Shown: positions 1 to 11,822, numbered from the stretch's first letter. The stretch is 64,000 nt of DNA from Ashinkailepas kermadecensis (GCA_034440615.1 JAOTOM010003650.1:62001-126000), one strand, 5' to 3'. The notes: generated by a model from the sequence alone, not told the origin. A program made the numbers and translations.

Positions 1-291
1 TGTTCGATATTGTCGTAAATCACGTAAACGTGCATAGATGTCAACGCTTCGCACGGTGCATTGAGTACTTCCATTGAGCAAAGCAAATAGGCAAAATTCC
101 TTTTCCACGTGCCAATCCATCCTCACCCCTCAATTACCCAGGGGCACTAGAGGAAGCCGATTGATTTTCCCGGATACATTGCCAGGACCAGGCCTTTCCA
201 TGGTTAACGGTAATGGGGCATTTCCAATGAGTACGTCCGCGGGGAGTCGGGGTACCCATTAGCCGGCGGGAGCGACAGCGGGCACGGGCTG
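1..291. other. unassigned flank
   Basis: I see no gene, repeat or RNA here. Confidence 0.4.
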
Positions 292-822
292 GTCATGGTG
301 GTGATGGTGATGGTGATGGTGATGGTGGTGGTGATGGTGGTGGTGGTGGTGGTGGTGGTGATGGTGATGGTGATGGTGATGTTGATGGTGATGGTGATGG
401 TGGTGGTGGTTGTGGTTGTGGTGATGGTGATGGTGGTGGTTGTGGTGATGGTGATGGTGATGGTGATGGTGATGGTGATGGTGATGGTGATGGCGGTGGC
501 GGTGGCGGTGATGGTGGTGGTGATGGTACAGTGATGACAATGGTGATGCTCATGATGGTAGTGGTGCTGGTTGTGGTGATGTGATGGTGATGGTGATGGT
601 GATGGTGATGGTGATGGTGATAGTGACAGTGATGACAATGGTGATGATCAAGATAGTGGTGGTGGTGGTCGTGGTGATGATGATGATGATCATGATGGTG
701 GTGATGGTGGTGATGGTGATGATGGTGGTGATGATGGTGGTGATGATGGTGATGATTTATGGTGATGATGGTGATGGTGATGATCATGTTGGTGGTGATG
801 GCGTTGATGGTGGTGGCGCTGG
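292..822. repeat. GATGGT/GGT microsatellite
   Basis: About 530 bp of imperfect GATGGT and GGT repeats with TGATGA interruptions. It stays open in several frames and would read as His-, Met/Val- or Thr/Ile-rich peptide. That is a property of the repeat and not evidence of a gene. Confidence 0.95.
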
Positions 823-1228
823 TCGTCTCCGTCCTGGAGGTCGTCACCGCTGGCGCTGGCTGGCTACTTTCTGCGGTTCTCCAATTTATCAGAGCGACTG
901 GCCGGTAAAAATACAGTTGATCCAGGTCCATGAACAACACAACCGGCATGTCGGCCGGCGGCCCACAGCGACTGCCGCTGCCACCCCCCCTCCCGGGTGC
1001 GGAGGGGGGGGGGAGGGGGGAGGGGACAGAGGCGACACAGCTCCACACGACAGGTAGGACGCCGTCCAGTGACACCATGCACGGCCAGACCGTGCCCGGC
1101 TACGGCCCAACTACGAGCCAACTACGGTCCGGCTACCCGCAACAGCCCACCCCAACGTCACACCACACCTACCCCGGCGACCATCAGATCGACTGAGAAC
1201 GGGGACAGGGGGAGGCTGGGAACCGGTG
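823..1228. other. GC-rich unassigned stretch
   Basis: GC-rich sequence with a G-run near 1000-1022. No recognisable coding exon or RNA was seen. Confidence 0.4.
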
Positions 1229-1775
1229 CCAATCACACAGACTGAGGAGCCGAGGCTACCCGCGCACACCACACAGACTGAGGGGGGCCGGGGATACCGG
1301 CGCCAGCCACACAGACTGAGGGAGGCCGGGGATACCGGCGCCAGCCACACATACTGAGAGGGGCCGGAGCTACCCGCGCACACCACTCAAACTGAGGGGG
1401 CCCGGGGATACACGCGCACATCACTCAAACTGAGGGAGGCCGGGGATACCAGCGCCAACCACACACACTGAGGGGGCCCGGGACTACCGGCGCCAACCAC
1501 ACAGACGAGGGGGGCCGGGACTACCGGCGCCAACCACACAAACTGAGGGAGGCCGGGACTACCGGCGCCAACCACACAGACGAGGGGGGCCGGGACTACC
1601 GGCGCCAACCACACAGACGGGGGGGGACTGGGGATACCGGCGCCAACACAACGACTCCGGCGCCAACCACACAGGACGGGGCGGCGCCAACCACACACAC
1701 TGAGGGGGGCGGGGATACCCGAGCCAGCCACACAGACTGAGGGGGACCGGGGATACCGGCGCCAGCGTTGCACGG
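1229..1775. repeat. 38-bp minisatellite
   Basis: About 14 imperfect copies of a GC-rich unit of about 38 bp built on CACACAGACTGAGG and GGGATACCGGCGCCA. On the minus strand each unit holds an acceptor-like CCCCTCAG followed about 18 bases later by a donor-like GCGCCG/GTATCC. The splice reading is inference only. Confidence 0.9.
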
Positions 1776-1863
1776 AGGGAGACCTTCGCGCCGGAAACAG
1801 ATCGCACCTGAGCCCAACGATGAATAGCGTGGTGAAGGTATATGGTTGAAAAGTACTGGGAAC

Positions 1864-2060
1864 CAGAGGCGCAGCCAATGGAACCGGGGGCCCGCCCATC
1901 TTGGTACCCAATAATACATTCGATGAAAATATAAAACTTTATATTTTTACCACGCAAAACCATAAATGTTCAGCGCGCTTCGCGAGCCGGAAGCTTTCTC
2001 GATTTCATCGTATTTTTTTGGGTGGTTGTCCCTTCGGGGAAAATCCTGGCTGTTCCACTA
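1864..2060. mobile_element. non-autonomous hAT-type MITE, family M1
   Basis: A 197-bp element starting CAGAGGCGCAGCCA and ending with the degraded inverse of TGGCTGCGCCACTG. It is flanked by CTGGGAAC (1856-1863) and CTGGGAGC (2061-2068), an 8-bp target duplication with one mismatch as expected for hAT. Two further copies lie at 35742-35933 and 57369-57557 and share the internal GCGCGC...CGATTTCAT-type core. It has no coding capacity. Confidence 0.8.
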
Positions 2061-2333
2061 CTGGGAGCTACTCCACTCTGGTAATTACAGGAAACGTTTC
2101 GTACGAGAAACTTCGGCTTCAATATCGACCGACTGCCGAGGTTATGTCATGCTTCCAACATTATACTCACGTTTTTGGTTAATTATAACTTTCTCGGAGA
2201 ATTACGATAACTGAGAAGCCCTGTCTGTGGAGCCTTTATGAAAACATTCAAACGGCTCCTCAAAACATTGCACCGGATATTCAAGCGGACAGTAGCAAGT
2301 GACGCACTTGTTATTCATTGCCATTGCCACCCT

Positions 2334-2491
2334 GTAGCCACAGGTGGAATTCCTTGCCTCACCAAGTAGCCACAGGTGGAGTTCCATGCCTCGTCAAGTA
2401 GCCACAGGTGAAGTTCCATGCCTCGTCAAGTAGCCACAAGTGGAGTTCCCCGACTCATCAAGTAGCCACAGGTGGAGCTCCCTGTCTCTTT
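2334..2491. repeat. 32-bp tandem repeat, five copies
   Basis: Units begin GTAGCCACAGGTGGA at 2334, 2366, 2398, 2430 and 2462, an exact 32-bp period. Confidence 0.92.
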
Positions 2492-3815
2492 GGAGGGAAT
2501 CGAGCCTCTCCAATGTCCCCCCTCCCCCAAAAAAATTACGTGCTTGAGCAGCGCACCCCAGTGCCCAAAAATCCTCGGATGTGGATGGAAAAAAATATAG
2601 CTGGGAAGAGTTTCCACCCCTAACTCTCAATATCACCAGAAAAAAATTACCATCCTGCTTTGGCACTTTAAATGACAGCCAAACGGAAAGCATCCAAGAA
2701 TAAGGAAACGGCATAACCCTTGGCTTCGGTCTGACCACCCTGACCTTGGCCAGAAAATATGTACTCCAATTAGGTATTTCCATGAACCCACTCCTTCATT
2801 TACTTTTCAAAAGTCACTCTTCACTCTGACACCCAAGCTCACACTGGATTTTGGGAAACTGTCGCATCCTAGGTGTCAGCCAGTCCAATACTTTTTGTGG
2901 TCCCGAAACATAAGCGTTCAACCCATCCTGCATATTTTTTTCCACAAGCTCCGCTCGTTAGTTATTTGGGCTTTAGGGTGCTTGGACCAGAATTGATCAT
3001 TCGCGCCCATAACTTTTATACTAGTACTTCACTGTTGGTGAGGGCTATTACCCGAGTGTATACGTGGTTTGAAACCCAATCGCCGACAAGTAACGGAACA
3101 AGTTTCCAGTATGCACAAGTTTTGAGTTGTTTCCCAGGATGTCTTGATATGTCAAACGATCTGTGTCTCTTCCATAAAACAATCGGCGCTCTGGTACAAA
3201 TTGTTGGCACGAGCTCCACTCGTGCACGTAGGTGGATGAATACAGTAACCAGCACGAGCCACCAGGTACGCCTCTGAAATGCCAGTGCGCAACGACAGGG
3301 AGACGACAGTCACTCATTGTATGCACTGGTACAATGCACAATGCACTCACCTCAATGGTACTTGTCCCTCCCACTGTTTGAGTATGGAGAGGGCGTGGTA
3401 GCAACGGTAGCTGCCTCACCCACACGCTGTTCCGATTTTCCCCGAAAGCGAACGTGTTAATAAAACGCAAGGAAATGGCCCCGGAATTTGTGTTGCGAAC
3501 TACAATATAGTAGAGGAAAAAGAAACTATGCATATTTCAGTAAAGTTACTGCACTGAAATAGAGAAGTGGCAAACAACGCGCCTCAAATTGCCACATGAA
3601 TCGTAACTACAAATCAGTCAATGGGTACAATTTCATTTCCAAAGCGCACAATACCGACCTGTGCCCCTCTCTGACTAATGCGTTTGTTTGAAGGCCGTGC
3701 TGCACTTGAACCAGCCGCATTTGGGCCGTGCTGGACCTGTGGATACATTCTGCTCACGCTATCTGCTCCACTGATATTTAGCAGCTTGTTGCACCGTTGC
3801 ACATACCACAATGGG
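2492..3815. other. unassigned stretch
   Basis: I read both strands and found no exon, RNA gene or repeat I could support. Confidence 0.35.
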
Positions 3816-4066
3816 TTAGACTGACGTAAGGCGGCAGTAGGTTCGACCGACGAAAAGCAGCAATAGATCCGACTGACGTAAGGCGGCAGTAGATTCGACT
3901 GACGTTGGGCAGCAGGAGGTTCGACTGACGTAAGATAGCAGTAGGTTCGACTGACGTAAGACGACAGTGGATTCGACTGTCGCTAGGCAGCAGTAAGTTC
4001 GACTGACGTAAGGTAGCAGTACGTTCGACTGACGTAAGGCGACAGTGCGTTGGACTGACGTAAGTA
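3816..4066. repeat. 25-bp tandem repeat
   Basis: About ten copies of a unit near 25 bp, core GTTCGACTGACGTAAGGCGG followed by CAGTA. Confidence 0.92.
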
Positions 4067-4829
4067 GAACCGATCCGACACAAATGAAGCACCTTCGCTT
4101 TCTTCACTACAATGGGTGGTAACTAACACCTAAAATAATATAGTTATGAAATATACCAACATAATATATCAAAAATATAAGGGTGTCGAAATGGTGAACG
4201 GAAAAATCAAAGAACTAGATAGACGAGCCTTCAGGGTACTAGGGCGAGAGAGCTTTAAGCAATGTAGTCAGAGCCAGAGAAGAGCCCTTCGTGGTAACAC
4301 GGCGCCAAAAGCTGCCGAACGCGCCAATGGATGGGGAGGGTGAATTCGATTCGGTGGAGCCCAAGTGTAGTGGTCATTTTACTCATACCCCACTCCCCTT
4401 CCTGGATGCAACGGATAATACGCCTGTACTGCATTGCATACAAATGTCGTAATGGCATTTACATCATTCGCCTGTACACTACGATCGTATATTTGCTGTC
4501 TAGTTCACGTGAATATCGTACCGTGAAACACATCTTATCACTGATGTAGATTACACAAACACAGCGGGGCACGTGAGCTGGCGCCAGTACGGCGCCACTG
4601 GCAGATAGTCGGGCCGGCCACCGGCACTTCACACAGACCTCCCGTTCCTCCCCCCCCCGCCGCACCCCTGCTAGTCCATTAGGTGTGGAAGGTGCTGGGA
4701 GTGCCGTGAGTGTTCGGCGCCGGCGCCGACTGGGAGTGGGTGGCGCCATTCAACTGGCACCCTACCGGCGGATGACGGCCCCGCCGACCGGTGACACCCC
4801 GCCGCTAATCTGACCGGTTCGTGCGACGC
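4067..4829. other. unassigned stretch
   Basis: AT-rich to about 4550, then GC-rich. No recognisable exon or RNA. Confidence 0.35.
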
Positions 4830-5315
4830 CGGGCGGGGACCGCAGCCGGACACAGGGGACCTCGACCGGACACACGGAGCCGCAGCCGGACACAGGGAAC
4901 TTCGACCGGACACACGAGACCTCGACCGGACATACGAGGCCGCAGCCAGACACAGGGGACGTCGACCGGACACACGAAGCCGCGATCGGACATACGAGGC
5001 CGCAGCCAGACACAGGGGACTTCGACCGGACACACGAAACCGCCACCGGACACAGAAAACCGTGACTGGACACATGAGACCTTGATCGGACACAGGAGGC
5101 GGCGATCTGACACATGAGACCTTGATCGGACACATGAGGCGGCGATCTGACACATGATACCTTGATCGGACACATGAGGCGGCGATCGGACACAGGAGCT
5201 TCGACCGGACACAGGAGACCGTAACCGGGCACAGGGGACCTAACCGGACACAGGAGACCGTGGCTGGGCACATGAGACCGTGACTGGACACATGAAGCCT
5301 TGATCGGACACACGG
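4830..5315. repeat. 21-bp minisatellite
   Basis: About 22 copies of a 21-bp unit (core CGACCGGACACACGAGAC). The left part alternates as a 42-bp higher-order unit with a CCGCAGCC variant. The period is divisible by three, so several frames remain open. No domain is recognisable. Confidence 0.93.
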
Positions 5316-5739
5316 GGCTTGGCGCGTTTCCAGTGGCGGTAACCACCAATATCCAGGCTGGATACTGCACTGGTCCCAAACGACACAAGGCGAAAATCAC
5401 GGCACTGGCGGGCTTCATAATGATGCCGGTGTTTGAATGTCATGGTTCTATTTATCCAGGCAAAGGAGTAGGGAAGTGGTCTAAGATGGGGCACAGCCAC
5501 AGGCATATACTGTGTAAAGCGAATCCAGAGGCCAGGTTGGTGCACCTTCCCCAGGTGTCACCGACACCACCCACTGTCGCTGGCACGCCAAGTGCCACCT
5601 GTCTAGATCAAGCAATTCAATGACATGACATTAGCCCGTACCCCGACTCCATTGTTCCAGCAATTAACGGCCAGTTTACACCAGACTCCACTGGCTGAGC
5701 TTAACAGCACTGTCAGCGGCCTCACAAACAGACTGTGTC
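5316..5739. other. unassigned spacer
   Basis: Spacer between the 21-bp and 31-bp arrays with no recognised feature. Confidence 0.35.
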
Positions 5740-6695
5740 CGGACCACAGCACAACACCGCGGCTGCCTTCGGTACCACTGTAGAACACCGCGGCTGCCTC
5801 TGGTCCCACTGTACAACACATGGACCGCCCCCGGCCCTACGGTACAACACCTAGACTGTCCTCGGTCCCACTGCACAACACCTGGACTGTCCTCGGTCCC
5901 ACTGCACAACACCTAGACTGTCCTCGGTCCCACTGCACAACACCTAGACTGTCCTCGGTCCCACTGCACACACCTAGACTGTCCTCGGCCCTGCAACCTG
6001 GATTGTCTCGGTCCCACTGACAACACCTGGACTGTCCTCGGTCCCACTGCACAACACCTGGACTGTCCTCGGTCCCACTGCACAACACCTGGACTGTCCT
6101 CGGTCCCACTGCACAACACCTGGACTGTCCTCGGTCCCACTGCACAACACCTGGACTGTCCTCGGTCCCACTGCACAACACCTAGACTGTCCTCGGTCCC
6201 ACTGTACAACACCTGGACTGTCCTCTGTCCCACTGCACAACACCTGGACTGTCCTCGGTCCCACTGCACAACACCTAGACTGTCCTCGGTCCCACTGCAC
6301 AACACCTGGACTGTCCTCTGTCCCACTGCACAACACCTAGACTGTCCTCGGTCCCACTGCACAACACCTGGACTGTCCTCGGTCCCACTGCACAACCCTA
6401 TCCTCAAAACCTGGATTGTCCTCGGTCCCACTGACACACCTGGACTGTCCTCGGTCCCACTGCACAACACCAAGACTGTCCTCGGTCCCACTGCACAACA
6501 CCAAGACTGTCCTCGGTCCCACTGAACAACACCTAGACTGCCCTCGGTCCCATTGCACAACACCTGGACTGTCCTCGGTCCCACTGAACAACACCTAGAC
6601 TGTCCTCGGTCCCACTGCACAACACCTGGACTGTCCTCGGTCCCACTGCACAACACCTGGACTGTCCTCGGGCCCACTGTACAACACCAGAGCTG
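5740..6695. repeat. 31-bp minisatellite
   Basis: About 30 copies of a 31-bp unit, core CTGGACTGTCCTCGGTCCCA followed by CTGCACAACAC. On the minus strand each unit reads GACAGTCCAG/GTGTTGTG, a plausible 5' splice-site sequence. The 6700-bp edge runs into an open frame with a predicted membrane segment (6657-6789). Confidence 0.95.
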
Positions 6696-6789
6696 TCGTG
6701 AGGAACAGCAGCTGGTATATTAACAATCCTAGACGCCAACAGCGCGGCATTTCAGTCACTCGGCACAATAGCTTGGTCGATGGGGCCAT
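6657..6789 (-). CDS. candidate first exon with a membrane anchor (low confidence)
   Basis: Reading leftwards from ATG at 6789 gives about 44 residues: a short basic N-terminus (MAPSTKLLCRVTEMPR), a hydrophobic run (LGLLIYQLLFLTTALVLY), then SGPEDSPG at a CAG/GTGTTG donor-like junction near 6657. This is the layout of a type II membrane protein such as a Golgi enzyme, but there is no catalytic domain to confirm it. The 31-bp array begins with copies of the putative exon end. I do not recognise the protein, and it may be a chance frame. Confidence 0.2.
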
Positions 6790-7270
6790 ATCCGTTTCCT
6801 AATTGTGGGCAACAAGATAATTGTTCGTATCTCAATTTCTCCTTTAATTTTCTAACCAATTTTACAAATTGGTGTGGTGACTAGTCAGTCTGCTGATTTA
6901 TCTGCCAACCTCGTCTTGGGAGGTTACATTTATGGCGTTGTTTACCAGCAGAAATATTACAATATTAATATCAGAATCAGCTAGCGATCTCATTGTAAAG
7001 CACGTGACACCTTGCAAACATAGCCTACAGTCGGATGCAGATCAATTTCCAGAGTAAAAGTCAGCACAATGAGAAGTCAAAGCCACGTATCTTCACACAT
7101 GTATTCGTGTGTTTCGTGTGTTACGTCTAACACACATAAGGGCAGTAGTCCAAATATTACTGACATCGCATGTACTGACAACTTGTTACCAGCAATAAAC
7201 AATTCCATTCTTTTAGAGAATGTGTCCGCTGGCCAAAGAGGGAAAGGCAAAAAGTCATATGGGTCCCATG
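6790..7270. other. unassigned stretch
   Basis: AT-rich sequence. No exon or repeat recognised. Confidence 0.35.
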
Positions 7271-7371
7271 TTAGCTGACATGTCCTTGCGGAATTCGCCG
7301 ATATTGGCCGGCATGTCCTCGCGGAATTCGCCGATATTGGCCGACATGTTATCCCGGAATTCGCCGCTTTG
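7271..7371. repeat. 33-bp tandem repeat, three copies
   Basis: Three near-identical units containing GCGGAATTCGCCGATATTGG. Confidence 0.9.
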
Positions 7372-7974
7372 TAAACCTGTAAACGGTGCACGGCATTGCT
7401 CATATTGCGCGGATTCATCGGCGAATTTCAGCTATCGCAGCTAAGTACGTGGTCTAATGGTTCGCCGCATCACAAATCAAAGCACTGCCGTATCAGAGAC
7501 CTTGGGCAAGCTGTGAATTCGGCATATCACCATATCACCAGGTCGAACGAATTATTCGCGTCTATTTTCCTGCGCTCAATTCACCTCTTTCGGGTGGTCA
7601 AATTGTAGAACGGATAAATATCCCGGCACATCACTTACTTTCATACCAAAGTTCTTAATCATGTTTTCTTTACTAACCGTAATGTTTTGAATGTATTGGT
7701 TAAGAGTTTGACCGGACTCAAAACTTCCTCGAAGGTTACAAAAGGGGACGACACTAACCATTGGTGCCACATTGGCTTCGTCACGTTCACATGGCTGAAC
7801 AGAATAATGGGACTTTTAGGTCTATTTTTTCCATGCAACGCCCACTCAGGAAAGATGTGATGCATACATTTTGCAACGTAATGTTAAATCTTCAAGAAAA
7901 CAGAGGACCTATCTTTCAGACCAAAGTTGGTGCCAGAGCTCATGTATGGAAATCACACCAATTTCGTCACTGGA
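7372..7974. other. unassigned stretch
   Basis: No supported feature. Confidence 0.35.
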
Positions 7975-8030
7975 TTGGTTGGTTATTGGAGTTTAGGAGC
8001 GCATCGACTGCGTCGGTCATGCAGCGCCCA
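7975..8030 (-). mobile_element. solo LINE 3'-tail hairpin insertion
   Basis: Matches the 3' terminus of the Jockey-like LINE at 62526-63333. In LINE sense it starts TGGGCGC, has the ATGACC...GTCGA loop, GCGC...CC, then the CCAATAACCAACC-type tail. I see no clear target duplication. Confidence 0.75.
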
Positions 8031-8084
8031 TTAGTTACGGGATAAAGCTACTTTGGGGAGTAGCGTGCGCAAAGTGGCCATCTC

Positions 8085-8110
8085 AGACTGCGCATGCGTC
8101 GGGCAGCATA
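8085..8110. promoter_or_regulatory. NRF-1-like palindrome (weak)
   Basis: Contains TGCGCATGCGTC, close to the palindromic NRF-1 site. No associated exon was found and it may be chance. Confidence 0.15.
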
Positions 8111-8402
8111 GGCGGCGACGAGCGCCTGCTCCTACCACAAATACAAAACATGCCACCCCGCGTACTGTGATTGGGAGATGTTCGCTGACTGGAAACTTCG
8201 GCGGATCTGTTGAATATATACATATTTTCGGGTTCCAGATGTACATATATTAAGCAAAAAATAATAACAATATTTTTGACAAACATATTTAAACACAAAA
8301 ACTATGTTTCAAGTACCAGATTAAACAAAAATTTACAGCTGATAGAACTGAAATGCGACAGCGGCCATGTTATGAAGAATCCGGAAGAAGGGTGGCCAGA
8401 GG

Positions 8403-8574
8403 CGGGCAAACTGGTTGGTTGGTTATTGGTTTTACGACACGTCGACCGTTGAGTCATGTAGCGTCGCCAATCTCTCACGCCGATTGGTCGCGGGCGAAGA
8501 GTAGCGACGGGTGAGACTCGAACCCACAACCTTTCGATTGTGAGACGAGCATCTTACCCCTTCGGGCAAACTGG
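8403..8574 (-). mobile_element. tRNA-derived SINE (family S1)
   Basis: The element (8415-8562) is flanked by perfect 12-bp duplications CGGGCAAACTGG (8403-8414, 8563-8574). In sense orientation it has a tRNA-like head with a B box (GGTTCGAGTCTC), a shared body (CGCGACCAATCGGCGTGAGA), a hairpin tail (GGCGACGC...GTGTCG) and an AACCAATAACCAACC end. The 5' end lacks part of the A box seen in the copy at 13215. Confidence 0.93.
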
Positions 8575-10139
8575 ACAACTAGCTGGTTGGGTTCGGTAAT
8601 TTTCGTGATAATTCCTGACCTATTAACCTATCCGAGAAAATAGGCTAATAGATCGCTGATACATGACTTGATCATGGGTATTCGTACCGTAGTGGCTTTG
8701 TAGGCTTACACACTGATACTATTGTGCAAAAATAGTGAAATCTGGACTTAGAAGGACAATTTTCCATGTCATTTTTATGTTTTGGTGTGATTGTGACTAT
8801 AACTGTTCATTGCGGTATTCATTTCCTTTTTAAAGAACTGTCATCAGGTAAGGAAATGTTTGGCTTTAAACATCCAAAAGGTGGAAAATATTTCGTTCGG
8901 CATTCGCATAACTTATTACCCCTTCATGAGCACAACCTGTTCCGAAAATAGCCAACTTCACCAGCTATCACATCTTTTCTGGTACTTGGCCTTGACCAGA
9001 GGTGCAGCTGCACATGCTTTTGGGATGGCGGCACTGCCCCTCCCCCCCCCACACACACCACCATGTTGGCTTTTCTCCCCAATAATTTCAACTTCTAACT
9101 TGGAACCTTTCTAACATGACATGCCTCGCAATCCATTTCGGCCAACCACCGACCAATTGCATTCATGTATTGTGCCCTCCAAATTATTTTCAAAAACCTA
9201 CACCTATGGCCTTGACCTATGCAGGATTATGGTACTGGTCTACGTATTCAGTTTGAATCTGGTCCATACTGAACGACAAAACCACATTCATTTCACGACC
9301 AGGATATAAAAAAAATACTAGTGACGACCGCGAGTCGAATGCACCCAGACATTTATTAATTTGACCTGGCCTCGAAAGTCAATCAAAGGAACCAGACAAA
9401 AACGTGCCAAGATGCTGTGCAAGTTTAAGAATGGAGTTACGTTAGCGGCTTATGTACCTGGCCTAGAAATAACCTAATGGAGGCTGAGCTGATCCCCGCA
9501 CTGCGAGGCGCAGGAAATTATTACGCACTCCTTCCCCCCACTACGGAGTCCCACTTCAGCGGGCCCCGTAGACAAGCCCTACACTGGCTCAGACGACTCC
9601 TGGATCCGTCCAACTCTCTCAGTAGTTGTTGTAAGGTGCACCAATGTCGACGAGTAATGAAGGTCAGCTCCACTTCGGACGAACCGACTCCAGACTGAGC
9701 ATGTGACTTTGAAGGATGGCAAACTTGTCCGGTGTCGTGCTGAGGCACGCCGATGGCAGCATCGAGGTCAGGCTGACCAGAGATGCTGTATTCCGCAGCT
9801 TGCTGAGTGCTGAGGCACGTACACACCGTGCACACGCTCAGGGGGAAATTCAGGTACCAGAGGCTACACAACATACACAGAAAAAACCCTGGTACGGTGC
9901 ACAATTTTCTGTTCGTACTTGCATGACGTTAGTGAGGAAGGAGTCACGGAAAACGTGGCCAGGGATGGTGCTGCAGCGGCGAGGCCGATGATGCAGATAA
10001 AGGTGATCTAATACGTAATGGCGTAGTTATTCTGACTGATGATCACTCAGCATTGCCGGGAAGATTCTGGTGAGATTCCGGCTCCTGTCGGCCGGGCCAT
10101 ATGTGCCAGATCCTATCCGTTGCTCTGGGTGTCAGACCA
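8575..10139. other. unassigned stretch
   Basis: No recognisable exon or repeat. Two short open frames at 9477-9991 show no motif I can name. Confidence 0.35.
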
Positions 10140-10465
10140 TCTGGTCATTTGTGTGTCATTCCTGTGCCTGTACAACAGGTGGGTGGTCAGACTGCCTCCC
10201 ATTTTTTGTGTCATTCCTGTGCCTGTACAACAGGTGGGTGGTTGGACTGCTTCCCATTTTGGTGTCATTCCTGTGCTTGTAACGGCAGGTGGGTGGCCGG
10301 ACTTTTCCACATTGTTTTGTCATCCCTGTGCCTGTAACGACAGGTGGGTGGCCGGACTGTTTTCCATTCTCATTCCCTGGTGGGCAGTCGAATTGCTTCT
10401 CATTGTTGCGTCATTCCTGTGCCTGTACGACATGCGGCTGGTCGGACTGTTTTTCATCCCAGAAA
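10140..10465. repeat. 55-bp tandem repeat
   Basis: Units starting CATTCCTGTGCCTG recur at 10157, 10212, 10266 and 10321, with a displaced copy at 10412. Each unit holds a donor-like ACAG/GTGGGTGG. Confidence 0.88.
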
Positions 10466-10734
10466 TATCGCTAATGAAACCAGTCCCATCCTGTGGAAGC
10501 GCAGCCACGGGAGCTGCTGCAGTCTACAGTGTCTGGGCCAAATGGCCATTTTTGAACAATATCACATTTTCCGCATCCCATGAACTCTACCATAACGCAT
10601 CATCCGAATTCGTGTCAGCAGTCCGTTCGCTGCGGTGTAGCCGAACGTCTGAGTAACATACACGATATGTTGAGACATTTTCTTTTCTCTTTGTGCATTC
10701 CAGCCAGTCCTGATTATATGTAATATATGTTGTG

Positions 10735-11535
10735 GGAGATGCGGAAGTCTCCTTTCGCATGGTGTGACGAGAGTGTAGTACCTATTCTAAAACCGAGTAG
10801 GAGTGGTACCGACCCATCCCACTGTCTCACCACGGCACTCATCATCTCCCCGGCGCAAGCTGACGGAGCAGTTTGTGAACGTGGGGCCGACGTGATCCGA
10901 AATACTTTAGTATTTCGGAATTATAGGCAGCGCTCAATATGGTTTCAGGAAAACCGATTTACAGTTGACCACGTTCTGGCCTTCGACGCTGCTGTGCGGT
11001 CTGAGTTACAACACAAGCGAATTGCTGGTGCTATCTTTTTTTGGCGATGAAGGAGCCGATGACACGATTTGGCCACAGGTTGTCCTTTCGAAAGTTTTAA
11101 GCACGCAATTCGTAGTTGCATGCACCAATTTTTGGAGAGCTTTTTGGCTGGCATATTTTTGTCACGTGTGACTGGGTAGCCACTGGTCGGACAGATACCC
11201 TCACGTAGCATCAGTACCCCTACCTCAAGGCAGTGTTGGGCTTTAGGGCGCGTCGACAACTATGGTCATATTGCTCAAGGCAGTGTACAGAGCGTGGCCC
11301 TGTATCACATCAAGACGAGTGATATTGGCGACAAGCTTCCCGGTACGTTTGAGAGACCACTTTTGTGGATGACTACACCATCTGTCGCTGTTTCCAAAGC
11401 TACGTCTGTGGAGAGACAGTTGCAGACAGCGGTAGTACAGTTGGAAAGGTGGAACGCGCTGGATGGGTTTCAGCTCTCGAAGGCCAATACGGTTTCGGTG
11501 TACTTCTATCGCTTCCGACACCCTTTTCTAGACAT
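10735..11535 (+). pseudogene. decayed Jockey-like LINE, reverse transcriptase part
   Basis: Across several frames the conserved RT blocks can be read in order: VVPILKP near 10780, a TVDH block near 10960 (STVDHxL in related elements), AIFF near 11030, PQGSV near 11227 (interrupted by the 37-bp insertion at 11237-11273), VDDY near 11365 and a QLQTAVVQLERWNALDGF block near 11420. Frameshifts and stops show it is dead. The downstream RNase H and C-terminal parts continue at 12385-13125 on the same strand. The order and motifs fit the Jockey/I group common in arthropods. Confidence 0.8.
11224..11286 (-). mobile_element. 37-bp solo LINE 3'-tail insertion inside RT motif
   Basis: The 13-bp sequence CTCAAGGCAGTGT occurs at 11224-11236 and 11274-11286. 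Between them lie 37 bp (11237-11273) matching the LINE 3' hairpin without its terminal CCA. It splits the PQGSV motif of the older LINE. Ignoring the insert and one duplicate leaves the reading frame continuous here. Confidence 0.9.
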
Positions 11536-11537
11536 GC

Positions 11538-11822
11538 CTCTTCCCGTGCATAGACAGTCCGACAGGTGTATAGACAGGCTTACAGTGTATAGACAGTCCG
11601 ACAAGGTAGAGACAGGCTTACAATGCATAGACAGTCCGACAGGGTATAGACAGGTTTACAGTGTATAGACAGTCCGACAGGGTATAAACAGGCTTACAGT
11701 GTATAGACAGTCCGACAGGGTATAGACAGGCTTACGGTGTATAGACAGTCCGACAGGGTATAGACAGGCTTACAGTGCACAGACAGTCCGATAGTGTATT
11801 GCCAGTCCGACAGGGTATAGCA
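11538..11822. repeat. 36-bp tandem repeat
   Basis: About eight copies of a 36-bp unit, itself two related halves (GTATAGACAGTCCGACAGG and GTATAGACAGGCTTACA). It lies inside the decayed LINE, after the RT block. Confidence 0.93.

Noticed and set aside
204..638. His-rich and Thr/Ile-rich open frames on the minus strand
   Set aside because: They are translations of the GATGGT microsatellite. There is no start context, domain or splice signal.
9477..9991. Two short plus-strand genes
   Set aside because: No motif, no splice signals in frame, and the minus strand is equally open.
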